In this document: positions 26,093 through 35,056 of the stretch, one piece after another | Layout: each line of letters starts with the position of its first letter | How positions within the stretch are numbered: position 1 is the first letter of the stretch | Assembly: GCA_015231825.1 (NCBI GenBank) | Contig: JADGAV010000003.1 | Location: 179,524 to 243,523, forward strand | Direction: 5' to 3' | DNA length: 64,000 bases | Origin: SAR324 cluster bacterium | GTDB taxonomy: Bacteria > SAR324 > NAC60-12 | The notes under the pieces: model-generated | Seen by the model: the letters and a program-made list of their open reading frames with translations, nothing else | Told to the model about the DNA's origin: nothing | Databases searched by the model: none | Made by a program: the position numbers and the translations under genes

Positions 26093-27523
26093 ATGGGCAA
26101 TTCAAGAATTTCCGGAAAATATCGAGAACCGATTCTTGCTTCGGGACTGGAGCAAAATTCCCTGACAAGCTGGCTGGATTCGATTGATTCCTTCAAGCTT
26201 CCCGGTGAAGCGGGCGCAGAACGTCTGGAATCCGATGCAGGAACGGCGGGTGGCCTGATTCAACAAGGCTGGGATTTTTGCAGCAGACTTCCGGTAAAAT
26301 CAAAGCGGTCCCTGAAAGAACGCACGGCCGGAGAATCTGTTGTAGAACTGATCAGGATCGTAGCCCGTCAGTTCTGCCAACCCCATCGCAAAGCCATCTA
26401 TCAAAAATTGACAAATGACTTTTCACAATTTCTGAGAGTGGACGAGATTGCCGAAAAGTCGGCGGAACTTTGGCCGGGGATCATGCCTTCCAGAAAAGAT
26501 CTGGCTCAGGAAGCGGAGAGAATGCAGCTGGATAAAGATGGTTTGGAACTGCTGCAGGGAATTTTCTTTTCTCAGCTGCTTTCGGAACCGGAAGCAGGAA
26601 TTCACATGCTGCAGGCTATGCTCCGCCCCAAACCGGAATCTCTCGAACGATTGAAAGCCTTTCAGCAGGACGGTGTTCTGCAGCTGGATCATGCTCGCCT
26701 TGAAAATCGTGATGGCGTCGCTTTCATCGACTTGATCAATACCCGTTACCTCAATGCAGAAGATGATGCTTCGATCATTGACCACGAAACAGCAATTGAT
26801 CTTGCATTGCTTCATCCAGAGATCAAGATGGGAGTGCTCCGCGGCTCTGTTGTCGATCACCCCCGGTATAAAGGACGACGGGTTTTTGATTCTGGAATCA
26901 ATCTGACCAAGATCTATCACGGGAAACTCTCGTTTCTCTTTTACCTCAACCGCGACTGGGGAATGATCAACAAACTATATTACGGAATTGCAGGGAATGC
27001 TCCCTGGGAAGAATGCAAGCCGGAAAATACTTCTGAAATCCCCTGGATCGCTGCAGTCGAGAGTTTCGCCATAGGCGGAGGATGTCAAACCCTGCTGGTC
27101 GTCGACTATGTGATTGCCGAATCAGGCTCCTACTTCAACCTGCCTGCCCGTAAAGAAGGAATTATTCCGGGGGCTGCCAATTTGAGATTGGCCCGTTTTC
27201 TGGGAGAACGAATGGCTCGGCAGGCGATCATGTTTGATAAGACATTTTATGTGGAAAGCCCGGAAGCCGCCGGGTTGATCAATGAGGTCGTTCCCCGGGA
27301 ACAAATGGATCAGGTGATTCAACGCACGGTTGACAACGCGCTGGGTTCAGGGATGGTGAGCGCCGCAGGAAACCGTAAAGCGCTTCGGGTGCAGCAGGAG
27401 TCTCTGGATAGTTTCCGCCGCTACATGACAACTTATGTCGAAATCCAATCACAATGCCATCTTAGCGGTCAATTGATTCACAATCTGGAAAAACACTGGA
27501 ATGCCAAAGAAAAAAAATTATAG
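26093..27523 (+). CDS. DpgC-like cofactor-independent dioxygenase (crotonase superfamily)
   Basis: Crotonase-superfamily protein of 476 residues with the DpgC layout: a long helical N-terminal domain (about 1-200) followed by a crotonase core. DpgC converts (3,5-dihydroxyphenyl)acetyl-CoA to dihydroxyphenylglyoxylate using O2 without metal or cofactor. Diagnostic stretches are VDHPRYKGRRVFDSGINLTK (254-273, first oxyanion-hole segment), WIAAVESFAIGGGCQTLLVV (318-337, second segment) and YFNLPARKEGIIPGAANLRL (347-366). AGAGAGGAG precedes the ATG. None of the dpgA, dpgB or dpgD genes that make the substrate in antibiotic producers is nearby, so the natural substrate may be a different aryl-acetyl-CoA. 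It converges with an acyl-CoA ligase gene 4 bases away. Confidence 0.78.
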   Translation: MGNSRISGKYREPILASGLEQNSLTSWLDSIDSFKLPGEAGAERLESDAGTAGGLIQQGWDFCSRLPVKSKRSLKERTAGESVVELIRIVARQFCQPHRKAIYQKLTNDFSQFLRVDEIAEKSAELWPGIMPSRKDLAQEAERMQLDKDGLELLQGIFFSQLLSEPEAGIHMLQAMLRPKPESLERLKAFQQDGVLQLDHARLENRDGVAFIDLINTRYLNAEDDASIIDHETAIDLALLHPEIKMGVLRGSVVDHPRYKGRRVFDSGINLTKIYHGKLSFLFYLNRDWGMINKLYYGIAGNAPWEECKPENTSEIPWIAAVESFAIGGGCQTLLVVDYVIAESGSYFNLPARKEGIIPGAANLRLARFLGERMARQAIMFDKTFYVESPEAAGLINEVVPREQMDQVIQRTVDNALGSGMVSAAGNRKALRVQQESLDSFRRYMTTYVEIQSQCHLSGQLIHNLEKHWNAKEKKL

Positions 27524-27527
27524 GAAA

Positions 27528-29087
27528 TCAATGAATTCGTTTTTCTCTTCCTTTCCAGAAAGGTTCTCTCAATTTGTTTTTCAAAATTTTCCCTGCACCG
27601 CTCAAAGGAAGTGGTTCTCCGCGAAATTCCACGTTTCTGGGGATCTTGAATCCCCCCAATTTTCCGGTGCAGAAATCTATAATTTCCTTTTCTTCCGCAT
27701 TGGATCCTTCTTTGAGAACAACGATGGCATGCACCACTTCTCCCCACTGCTCATCGGGAATACCAACTACAGCACAGGAAGCGACGGCAGGATGCTGATA
27801 AATCACATTTTCTATTTCAACCGAATAAATGTTTTCTCCCCCGGAGATAATCATGTCTTTCAAGCGGTCTGAAATATAGACAAACCCATCCTCGTCCATA
27901 TAGCCCGCATCCTGTGAGTGCATCCAACCTTCGCGAATGGCGTTTGCGGTTTCTTCCGGACGTTTCCAGTAGCCTTTCATCACGTTGTCTCCCTTGACAA
28001 TGACTTCACCCACCACCCCTCGTGGAACCTCTCTGCCGTCTTCATCCACAATTTTGACTTCAATGCTGGGAATAGCTCGTCCTGCCGATTTAATTTTTGA
28101 ATTCGGTCCGTCCAGCGTATGGAATTTTGAAGGAAGAATGGTAGCAAGAGGGGAAAGCTCTGTCATTCCATAAGCCTGATTGAAGGTGCAATGGGGGATT
28201 TCCACCATAGCCTTCCTGATCACTTCTTCCGGCATCGGAGAAGCGCCATAAATAATTTTCTGCAGATGAGACAAATCGTAATTTCGGATCAAGGGATGAT
28301 TCACCGTCATATTGATCATCGTAGGGACAATCAGCGTATGAGTCACTTTCTCTGCTTCAAACACTTTGAGCATCGCTTCCGGTTCAAATCTAGGCATGAA
28401 AACGTGCAGTCCCTGAACCATGGTGATGCTGCCCGTCGAACAGATATCGGCAGCATGAAACATCGGTGCCGCATGCAGATAGACCGAGTCGCTGCTGTAA
28501 TCAAACATCATCAGGGTGTTCAAATTGTTGAAAACCAAATTGTGATTCGTCAGCATCACTCCTTTGGGCAGCCCGGTGGTGCCTCCGGTATAAAACAGTC
28601 CTGCTACATCATCACTGTCGGAGGCCGCATCAGGAATCGCATCTGCCGCATTCAGAATTTTTTCGAAATGATGAGTCCCATCGGCGGGCTTTTCCTGATC
28701 GGTAATATGAATAATCTCTTTGACCGATTCAAGCTTGCCTTCAAAATCAGCAAGCATGCCCACGAAGGTGTCATCCACCAGGAGAATTTCTGTCTCTGAA
28801 TCATTGAGCATAAAAATCAGTTCAGGTGGCGAGAGGCGAATGTTGAGGGGAACCATGATCGCCCCTGCCCAGGGAACCGCATAATAATACTGCAGATAAC
28901 AATCGCTGTTCAACGCCAAAATAGCGACTCGTCCTCGCTCGCTCAAGCCCAGATTTTTGAACGCTCCGGCAAGCTTGCTGATACGCGACCCCAATTCGCT
29001 CCAAGTGTACCTGCGAGTCCCGTCAACCGTGGCGACACGTGATCCATTCATCTGCATTGCGTTCTTCAACCCTTGCGTGATATACAT
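27528..29087 (-). CDS. Acyl-CoA synthetase (AMP-forming)
   Basis: AMP-forming CoA ligase of 519 residues. Motifs: FYTGGTTGLPKGVMLTNHN (P-loop), AYGMTELSPLATILP, MHSQDAGYMDEDGFVYISDR with LKDMIISGGENIYSVEIENV (hinge), and PLSGAGKILKNKLREP (catalytic Lys). It resembles the FadD-like medium/long-chain or aryl acid ligases. GGAGAA lies 5 bases before the ATG. On its strand it follows the hydroxyacid dehydrogenase gene by 117 bases, so it may be the last gene of the leftward cupin-hyuA-hyuB-dehydrogenase run. By analogy with acetophenone degradation, it could activate the beta-keto acid made by the carboxylase-like pair; that is inference. Confidence 0.88.
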   Translation of the reverse strand: MYITQGLKNAMQMNGSRVATVDGTRRYTWSELGSRISKLAGAFKNLGLSERGRVAILALNSDCYLQYYYAVPWAGAIMVPLNIRLSPPELIFMLNDSETEILLVDDTFVGMLADFEGKLESVKEIIHITDQEKPADGTHHFEKILNAADAIPDAASDSDDVAGLFYTGGTTGLPKGVMLTNHNLVFNNLNTLMMFDYSSDSVYLHAAPMFHAADICSTGSITMVQGLHVFMPRFEPEAMLKVFEAEKVTHTLIVPTMINMTVNHPLIRNYDLSHLQKIIYGASPMPEEVIRKAMVEIPHCTFNQAYGMTELSPLATILPSKFHTLDGPNSKIKSAGRAIPSIEVKIVDEDGREVPRGVVGEVIVKGDNVMKGYWKRPEETANAIREGWMHSQDAGYMDEDGFVYISDRLKDMIISGGENIYSVEIENVIYQHPAVASCAVVGIPDEQWGEVVHAIVVLKEGSNAEEKEIIDFCTGKLGGFKIPRNVEFRGEPLPLSGAGKILKNKLREPFWKGREKRIH

Positions 29088-29204
29088 TTTTTCTCCGGTT
29101 CTTTAGTAACATGACTGGTCTGTTCACATTCTCTGAATGCGAGCAGCACCCTTCACTTTGTTGTACAATATCCCTGATCTGCAGTTGCTCTATCTAAAAG
29201 TTTG

Positions 29205-30098
29205 TCATTGTTGTCTGCTCACTCCTGCCATCTCTTCCATAACAGCGCAGACCGCCGCAGTATCCTGTTTCGCCCTGCCATTGGCCAGCGCAGTTGTGTA
29301 GATTTGGGTGGATGCAGACATCAAGGGAACAGGACATTGAAGCTGACTGGCAAAACTGCTGATGATATTGATGTCCTTCTGATAAACTTCCATCTTCATC
29401 GTCGCTTCATCATAGGATCCCTCCACCATCATCGGGCCGCGCACTTCGAACATGCGGGAGGACCCCGCCCCGTCGCTGATGACTTTGTATACCAGTTCCG
29501 GGTCCAATCCACTCTTCATCCCGAGTACCAGGGCTTCTGCCGCGGCGACATTGTGGATTGTGACCAGCAGATTGGCAATAAATTTCATTTTGGACCCGGT
29601 GCCGAAATCGCCTACATAATAGTTGCCGCGAGAGAAACCTTCAAAGATCGAACTGCATTGTTCGCAGGCATCCGAATCTCCACTGGCGTAAACAATTAAA
29701 TCTTTTTTGACCGCTTGAGCTCCGGTGCCGCTGAGGGGACAATCCAGCATTTCAATCCCTCCCGATTTCAAACGTTCATACGCATTCTGTTTTGTCTCCA
29801 GGGGAAGTGTGCTGGTTTCAACAACAATCAATCCTGGTTTGGAAACCGCCATCAACCCATCCTTTCCATCCACTACGGCTTCCAGTGCCGCGATGCTTGG
29901 CAGCGAAGTGATCACCACATCGGATTGCTCGGCCAGATCTCGACAGGAATTCGCCGCACGTCCGTTCCGGCTGACCAGTGATTGGACTTGTTCGGGTTCA
30001 ACATCATATCCCAGCACCGAAAAACCCGCTTTGAGGAGGTTTGCCGAGATGGCGGATCCCATAATTCCTAACCCGATAATACCAACTGTTTGTTTCAT
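29205..30098 (-). CDS. NAD(P)-dependent beta-hydroxyacid dehydrogenase (3-hydroxyisobutyrate dehydrogenase family)
   Basis: Cytoplasmic oxidoreductase of 297 residues, the usual length. A Rossmann motif GIIGLGIMGSAISANLLKAG is followed by the substrate loop DCPLSGTGAQAVKKDLIVYA and the catalytic-Lys segment GSKMKFIANLLVTIHNVAAA. AAGGAG precedes the ATG. It starts 24 bases after the hyuB stop and is in the same leftward operon. Family members oxidise 3-hydroxyisobutyrate, tartronate semialdehyde or related beta-hydroxyacids; which one here cannot be told. Confidence 0.9.
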   Translation of the reverse strand: MKQTVGIIGLGIMGSAISANLLKAGFSVLGYDVEPEQVQSLVSRNGRAANSCRDLAEQSDVVITSLPSIAALEAVVDGKDGLMAVSKPGLIVVETSTLPLETKQNAYERLKSGGIEMLDCPLSGTGAQAVKKDLIVYASGDSDACEQCSSIFEGFSRGNYYVGDFGTGSKMKFIANLLVTIHNVAAAEALVLGMKSGLDPELVYKVISDGAGSSRMFEVRGPMMVEGSYDEATMKMEVYQKDINIISSFASQLQCPVPLMSASTQIYTTALANGRAKQDTAAVCAVMEEMAGVSRQQ

Positions 30099-30122
30099 GG
30101 TTGATCTCCTTCAAGGTAAATT

Positions 30123-32399
30123 TTACATTCGCAGCAATATATCCCGCAATATGGGATCACTGGCGATGGCCACTTCATTTTCAATTAAAGTCCCGCATCC
30201 GGGGCAATAAAACTGGCGATAGACCACTTGATCATCGATGAAATCGATCGGATCGCCAATAAGCGGATTGGATCTGCTGATTTCTTTTTCTTCCAATTGG
30301 CAGTGATCTTTAAAATTGTCTTTCAGATCGCCTAAATCGGCATCACATTTGGCACAGGTCCAAAAGCTGCCGTTTTCATCCTGTTTGACATTGAGATATT
30401 CCGCCGCCTCCAGAATAATTTTCCCGGATCGATGCCCCGGTTGTCCTCCATTGACCCGGTTTCGGCGGACTTCGGATCTTTTTGCTTCCGTTAATGCAGT
30501 ATCCACTTCACCATCAGCAGTGAGGACAACACCATACAATTCATTCGCTGCATTCGGGGAAATCAGGAAATTCTCAAGATCTGCCTGCACTTCAGCAGGA
30601 TCACGGTCCATCGGATCACCAAATCCACCTCCACCAGACCAGCGCACGGCATAAACATCTTCCGGAAGTTGCGTAAAGTTTTCCTGACGGAGCTGCAGAG
30701 TGACCGATTTTCCTTCCAATTCTCCTATGTCTTCGGGCATGTTTTGAGCATGCATCCGCTCCAGCACATTGCTTTTCTTCAAAAACTGATACTGGTTGGT
30801 GGTAGAAGGATAACCGCCCATCATTCCGGGAGAAGTCGGCAATGCATTTCCGGAAGAAAGGGTGTCCTGGGTGATAAGCTCTGTGTTGTGAGGAATAAAA
30901 CAACTTTCTGCCGACAGTCCTCCGCGATATTTCCCCGCACCGCCCGAATCGGGAATTTCTTTACGGTAAAGGAACAAAAGGGGAAAACTTTGTTCCGTAT
31001 GTTCAATATTGGGCAGCTGACAAATCGGGGTGCGTGCCTGACCTCCCGTATTGATGCCGTCCGCATGAGAAAACGCACCAATCGCTCCTCCAATCGGGTC
31101 GATCAGGAGATAGCCATAGCGTTCTCCCCACTGATCAATGCCCCGAAAAATAGTAGCCGGCCATTGACTCGTTCCTCCAATACAAAAAATGTCTTTCCGC
31201 ATTTGCGGATCAGGGAATATCATTTTTGAAATAGCATTGTAGGCGGGATAAAGAGAAATCTCCATCGCCTGAACCGGAGCAGTGGAAACAGAGGCAGGAA
31301 AATTGGCACAATTGAAGGTCCCGGGACTGGGGTCAAACTTTATATGCCGCAAGGCTCCGCCGATGGCAAAATATTGATCCCAGCAAAGCAGTTCATTGAT
31401 CGCCACCATCACAGATCCCCGCCAGCCGGAATAGGTAGCATTCATCGCACCGTCCTGAGGAGCAGAACCTTCATTGTAAAAAGAAAGGGTGCTGCCTTTT
31501 TTTTCAACTGTCAGGATTACCCGATGCGTGCGCCGGTCTCCAGGGCGACAGGCTTCAATATAGGTCCGCTCCTGCCAGACCCCGTCAGGCAGCTTGGACA
31601 TTTTGTTGAGAAATGCTTTTTCGGCATGGTTGATGATTTGTTTCATCACCCCCTTTACGGTCCGCGGACCATAGCGCTGGATGAGGGCAAGCACCCGCTC
31701 CCGGGCAGAAATATTCCCCGCCAGCTGCGCGCGGAAATCCAGGGCAACCATTTCAGGCTTTCGGGAAGACCGAAGATAAAGATCTTCAATGTCTTTGCGA
31801 ACGACGTCGTTTTCTACAATCTTCACCGGAGGAATAAGAATGCCTTCGTCAAAAGCATCTCTTGCAGCGGGACAAAAACTTCCCGGAGTGATCCCGCCAA
31901 TGTCATACTGGTGCAGACAATTGGTGACCCAGCAAAAAAGCTCTCCCTCATGAAATACCGGACAGATCAGCATCACATCCATTTGATGGGCTGCACCAAC
32001 CCAGGGGTCGTTGGCCAGAAACATATCACCTTCCTGAATCCCGGGGTTTTCACTGCGATTCTCCAGGATCCATTTGACTTGAGTATCCGTCACCCCCGAC
32101 ATGTATTGCATATAAGGGCCAAAATAAATGAACTCCGCATCTTCTGTCAGCAGGGAAGGATTGAGATCCAGAGCATACATAGCAATCGGCGAACCTGAAA
32201 TACGCTGAATGGTTGCACCATGTTCCTCATTGATATTCCAAAGATTATGGCGGATTACTTCATAAGTGACAGGGTCAATATTCTGTTCCCATTCCCGATG
32301 CAGTTTTAAACGGTCCGATATTCGGAGTTTTTCCGGTGGAACATAAGCTTGGGAGACCCCATCAAACAGAGTATCCGGCATTTCGCTGATGCGTGGCAT
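30123..32399 (-). CDS. hyuB: Hydantoinase B / acetone carboxylase alpha-like subunit with fused zinc-binding C-terminal domain
   Basis: Large subunit of the hydantoinase B/oxoprolinase family, 758 residues from ATG 32399 (AGGAGAAGG just upstream; a longer in-frame start lacks one). The N-terminal ~640 residues carry family blocks such as VTYEVIRHNLWNINEEHGAT, GDMFLANDPWVGAAHQMDV and PGTFNCANFPASVSTAPVQA. The last 80 residues are different: CAKC (Cys682, Cys685) and YCPGCGTLIENEV (Cys732, Cys735) resemble the small zinc-binding gamma subunit of acetone carboxylase. It lies 13 bases after hyuA. The fusion points to ATP-dependent carboxylation of a ketone more than to hydantoin cleavage, but both remain possible. 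Confidence 0.83.
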   Translation of the reverse strand: MPRISEMPDTLFDGVSQAYVPPEKLRISDRLKLHREWEQNIDPVTYEVIRHNLWNINEEHGATIQRISGSPIAMYALDLNPSLLTEDAEFIYFGPYMQYMSGVTDTQVKWILENRSENPGIQEGDMFLANDPWVGAAHQMDVMLICPVFHEGELFCWVTNCLHQYDIGGITPGSFCPAARDAFDEGILIPPVKIVENDVVRKDIEDLYLRSSRKPEMVALDFRAQLAGNISARERVLALIQRYGPRTVKGVMKQIINHAEKAFLNKMSKLPDGVWQERTYIEACRPGDRRTHRVILTVEKKGSTLSFYNEGSAPQDGAMNATYSGWRGSVMVAINELLCWDQYFAIGGALRHIKFDPSPGTFNCANFPASVSTAPVQAMEISLYPAYNAISKMIFPDPQMRKDIFCIGGTSQWPATIFRGIDQWGERYGYLLIDPIGGAIGAFSHADGINTGGQARTPICQLPNIEHTEQSFPLLFLYRKEIPDSGGAGKYRGGLSAESCFIPHNTELITQDTLSSGNALPTSPGMMGGYPSTTNQYQFLKKSNVLERMHAQNMPEDIGELEGKSVTLQLRQENFTQLPEDVYAVRWSGGGGFGDPMDRDPAEVQADLENFLISPNAANELYGVVLTADGEVDTALTEAKRSEVRRNRVNGGQPGHRSGKIILEAAEYLNVKQDENGSFWTCAKCDADLGDLKDNFKDHCQLEEKEISRSNPLIGDPIDFIDDQVVYRQFYCPGCGTLIENEVAIASDPILRDILLRM

Positions 32400-32412
32400 G
32401 ATCCTTCTCCTT

Positions 32413-34512
32413 TCAAAGCTCAATTTCAAAATTACCCCAGGCATCCACCGTCAAGTGTTGTCCCGGATGCAGCACAACGGTGGTCATCTCCAGTTCGAGA
32501 ACTGCAGGGCCGCTGATTTGATTGCCCGGCACAAGTTGGTGCCCGTCATAAATAGGAGTATCGTTTTTCGGACCAAGATCCGGCCAATGCACCTCCCGTG
32601 GGCGGCGAACCGCAGATTCCGGGATCTTTTCCGTCAGGACCTCTGCAGCTGGAATATGTGGTTTCGGAGTCTGTGCTGTTGCCCGGCAGCGCACTGCCAC
32701 GATTTCTAACTGGGCACCGGGCAGTGACGCACCTTTTCCATAAAGCTGCTCGTAGTTGACAACAAAACGCGTGCGCAAAGGCTCCAGCTGTGCGGCTTCA
32801 ATCTGATCGCCATCAATTTCAACTTCCACTTCATGAATTTGCCCCTTATGCCGCATATCAAAGGTGAAGCGGAACTGCTGATGCTCTGCCTGAACCCCTT
32901 CTTCAATCAATTGTTCCAAAGCTTGTGTCTTCAAATTTCCGATGACGGCGTTGAGGCGAGCCGGATCAAAGGGGGAGCTCATAATATCAACCTGATCGCT
33001 GATGTGCAGAATATCTGCTGCGGCAGAACCAAAAGCACACCAGACTGAAGCAGTATCTCTCTGAGGAATTATTATCTTCTGCACTCCGAGTTCACGGGCG
33101 AAGACACCGGCATGCACCGGGCCGGCTCCTCCAAAGGCAAAGAGCACAAAATCCCTTGGATCAAACCCTTTTTGAATGGTCACTTTTCGGATCAAATCGG
33201 CCATTTGAAAATCAGCAATTTTCACAATCCCTGCCGCGCATTCGTATAAATCCATCCCCAAACGATCTGCAATTTCCCCAATTGCCGCTTCCGCGGCAGC
33301 TTTATCCAGCTGCATTGTACCACTGGCAAAATGATCGGGTGAGAGATAGCCCAGTACAACATCGGCATCAGTCACTGTCGCCACCCGGCCCCCTCGCTGG
33401 TAACAGACAGGACCGGGAACAGCCCCTGCGCTTTCCGGCCCAACCCGCAAAGTGCCGGTGACTTCATCTATCCAAACTTTGCTTCCTCCACCGCTGCCGA
33501 TCGCCTGTATATCGACTTTGGGTAAAAAATATTCATACTGATTGACCAGACTATGGAAGGAAAACGCCGGTTCGCCCTTGAAAACAACTCCCACGTCAAA
33601 AGAAGTTCCTCCCATGTCGGTCGTGATGATATTGGAATAGCCCATTGCTTCTCCAATGTATTTGGCTCCCATCACACCGGAGACCGGACCTGAATCCAAA
33701 GTCAGCAATGGTGCTTTCACAGCCCGTTCAATCGCAATGGTTCCCCCGGCACACTGGGTGATTTGAACTGGAGACGAATACCCCAGTTGACTCAATTGCT
33801 CTTCTACCTTTCTCAGATAGGCAGTGGTTTCAGGACCAATATAGGCGTTCAGCGCCACTGCAGTGGTCCGTTCGTATTCACCCCATTTCGGAATCAGCTC
33901 TGAAGAGCAGGTCACGAACAGATCCGGCGCCATGGATTCGACCATCTGCTGTACACGGCGTTCATGAAGCGGCTGCAAAAATGACCAGAGGAAACAAATC
34001 GCAATGGCCTCCACCCCCTGATCCACCAGACGCTTGATGGACTGCCTCACTTCTTCCTCATTCAGTTCAACCACAATTTTGCCAAAACAATCCACTCGCT
34101 CCGAGACCCCCTGGATTAAACGCTTGGGAACAATCGGATCCGGCTTGCTGCTCTCTGCAAAATGCACGACCTTCTGAACATCACGTCCCGAAAGGCCTCG
34201 GGATCCGCGCATAATATGGATCACATCGTTGTGCCCGCGGGTAGTGATCAATCCCACTTTCGCTCCCTTTTTCTGCACAACGGCATTGGTGCCCACCGTC
34301 GTGCCATGGGCGAGATGAGTGATGGATTGAGCCAGCTTTTCCGGAGACAATTCCAGTTTCTCAGCAGCCGCGGTCAACGCGGCCATCATTCCATTGGTGA
34401 AATTGCCGGGAGTTGAGGGCGCTTTTGCTGTGATCACCGTTCCTGCCTGATCAACAACGACACAATCAGTAAAGGTGCCACCAATGTCTATTCCACAGAG
34501 ATAGGACGTCAT
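32413..34512 (-). CDS. hyuA: Hydantoinase A / acetone carboxylase beta-like ATP-binding subunit
   Basis: ATP-dependent subunit of the hydantoinase/oxoprolinase/acetone carboxylase family, 699 residues. The actin-like ATPase fold is marked by LCGIDIGGTFTDCVVVD (phosphate 1), ITHLAHGTTVGTNAVVQKKG, LTLDSGPVSGVMGAKYIG, IITTDMGGTSFDVGVV (phosphate 2) and LFAFGGAGPVHAGVFARELG. The C-terminal domain binds the partner subunit. It is followed 13 bases later by hyuB and preceded 13 bases earlier by a cupin gene, so the three are one transcript. Substrate is undecided: ketone carboxylation or cyclic amide hydrolysis. Confidence 0.88.
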   Translation of the reverse strand: MTSYLCGIDIGGTFTDCVVVDQAGTVITAKAPSTPGNFTNGMMAALTAAAEKLELSPEKLAQSITHLAHGTTVGTNAVVQKKGAKVGLITTRGHNDVIHIMRGSRGLSGRDVQKVVHFAESSKPDPIVPKRLIQGVSERVDCFGKIVVELNEEEVRQSIKRLVDQGVEAIAICFLWSFLQPLHERRVQQMVESMAPDLFVTCSSELIPKWGEYERTTAVALNAYIGPETTAYLRKVEEQLSQLGYSSPVQITQCAGGTIAIERAVKAPLLTLDSGPVSGVMGAKYIGEAMGYSNIITTDMGGTSFDVGVVFKGEPAFSFHSLVNQYEYFLPKVDIQAIGSGGGSKVWIDEVTGTLRVGPESAGAVPGPVCYQRGGRVATVTDADVVLGYLSPDHFASGTMQLDKAAAEAAIGEIADRLGMDLYECAAGIVKIADFQMADLIRKVTIQKGFDPRDFVLFAFGGAGPVHAGVFARELGVQKIIIPQRDTASVWCAFGSAAADILHISDQVDIMSSPFDPARLNAVIGNLKTQALEQLIEEGVQAEHQQFRFTFDMRHKGQIHEVEVEIDGDQIEAAQLEPLRTRFVVNYEQLYGKGASLPGAQLEIVAVRCRATAQTPKPHIPAAEVLTEKIPESAVRRPREVHWPDLGPKNDTPIYDGHQLVPGNQISGPAVLELEMTTVVLHPGQHLTVDAWGNFEIEL

Positions 34513-34525
34513 AGAATTCTCCCGC

Positions 34526-35056
34526 TTATTGTGCAGAATCTACAACCAGGTTTCCGGACTCATCGAGACTCAGTCCAGTTTCCTGCGCACGATTCAGCAC
34601 CGAAGGTGACCAGGACACTTTTCCTGCATCGGTGCCACCGAGAATTGCCATCAGATAGCCGGGTTCTTCTCCCACGTTTCGAAATCCGCGCATCACTCCC
34701 ACGGGGACTGAAATCACATCAAAAGGTTCCAGAATAAATTCATTTTCTCCATCATCCCCCCAATAAACTGACCATCTGCCGGACATTGGGATGAAAACCT
34801 CCACAGTGGGGTGCGAATGCAGGGCGGCTCCTTTTCCAGGCTCCGCTCCCACATAGGTAATGTTGAATCCCTGAGGATCGCTGATTGCCGGTTTGAGTTC
34901 AGGGTCTTCGGTAACGCCGGGGCCGATCACGTTGAAGATGTCCCTCAGGTGTTCCGGCAATCGGGTGTCAACAAAAGCCTGTTTGCTGGGTTTCAGTGTT
35001 TTGAAACGAGCCAGACGCTCCTCCATTTTTTCCTTTGAAATAGTGACTGTATCCAT
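34526..35056 (-). CDS. Cupin-domain protein
   Basis: Single-domain cupin of 176 residues. The metal-binding region reads HSHPTVEVFIPMSGRWSVYW (two His and a Glu of cupin motif 1) and DVISVPVGVMRGFRNVGEEP (motif 2, where the usual His is replaced near MRGF). It is the first gene of the leftward run cupin-hyuA-hyuB-dehydrogenase-ligase. It could be a small isomerase, dioxygenase or ligand-binding regulator of the pathway; nothing in the sequence decides. Confidence 0.82.
   Translation of the reverse strand: MDTVTISKEKMEERLARFKTLKPSKQAFVDTRLPEHLRDIFNVIGPGVTEDPELKPAISDPQGFNITYVGAEPGKGAALHSHPTVEVFIPMSGRWSVYWGDDGENEFILEPFDVISVPVGVMRGFRNVGEEPGYLMAILGGTDAGKVSWSPSVLNRAQETGLSLDESGNLVVDSAQ

Noticed and set aside
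26093..27523. Plain enoyl-CoA hydratase
   Set aside because: The long helical N-terminal domain and the wording around 254-273 and 347-366 fit the DpgC subgroup rather than standard hydratases of about 260 residues.
31344..32198. 284-residue rightward frame inside hyuB
   Set aside because: It is antisense to the strongly supported HyuB coding sequence, with His/Arg-rich shadow composition.
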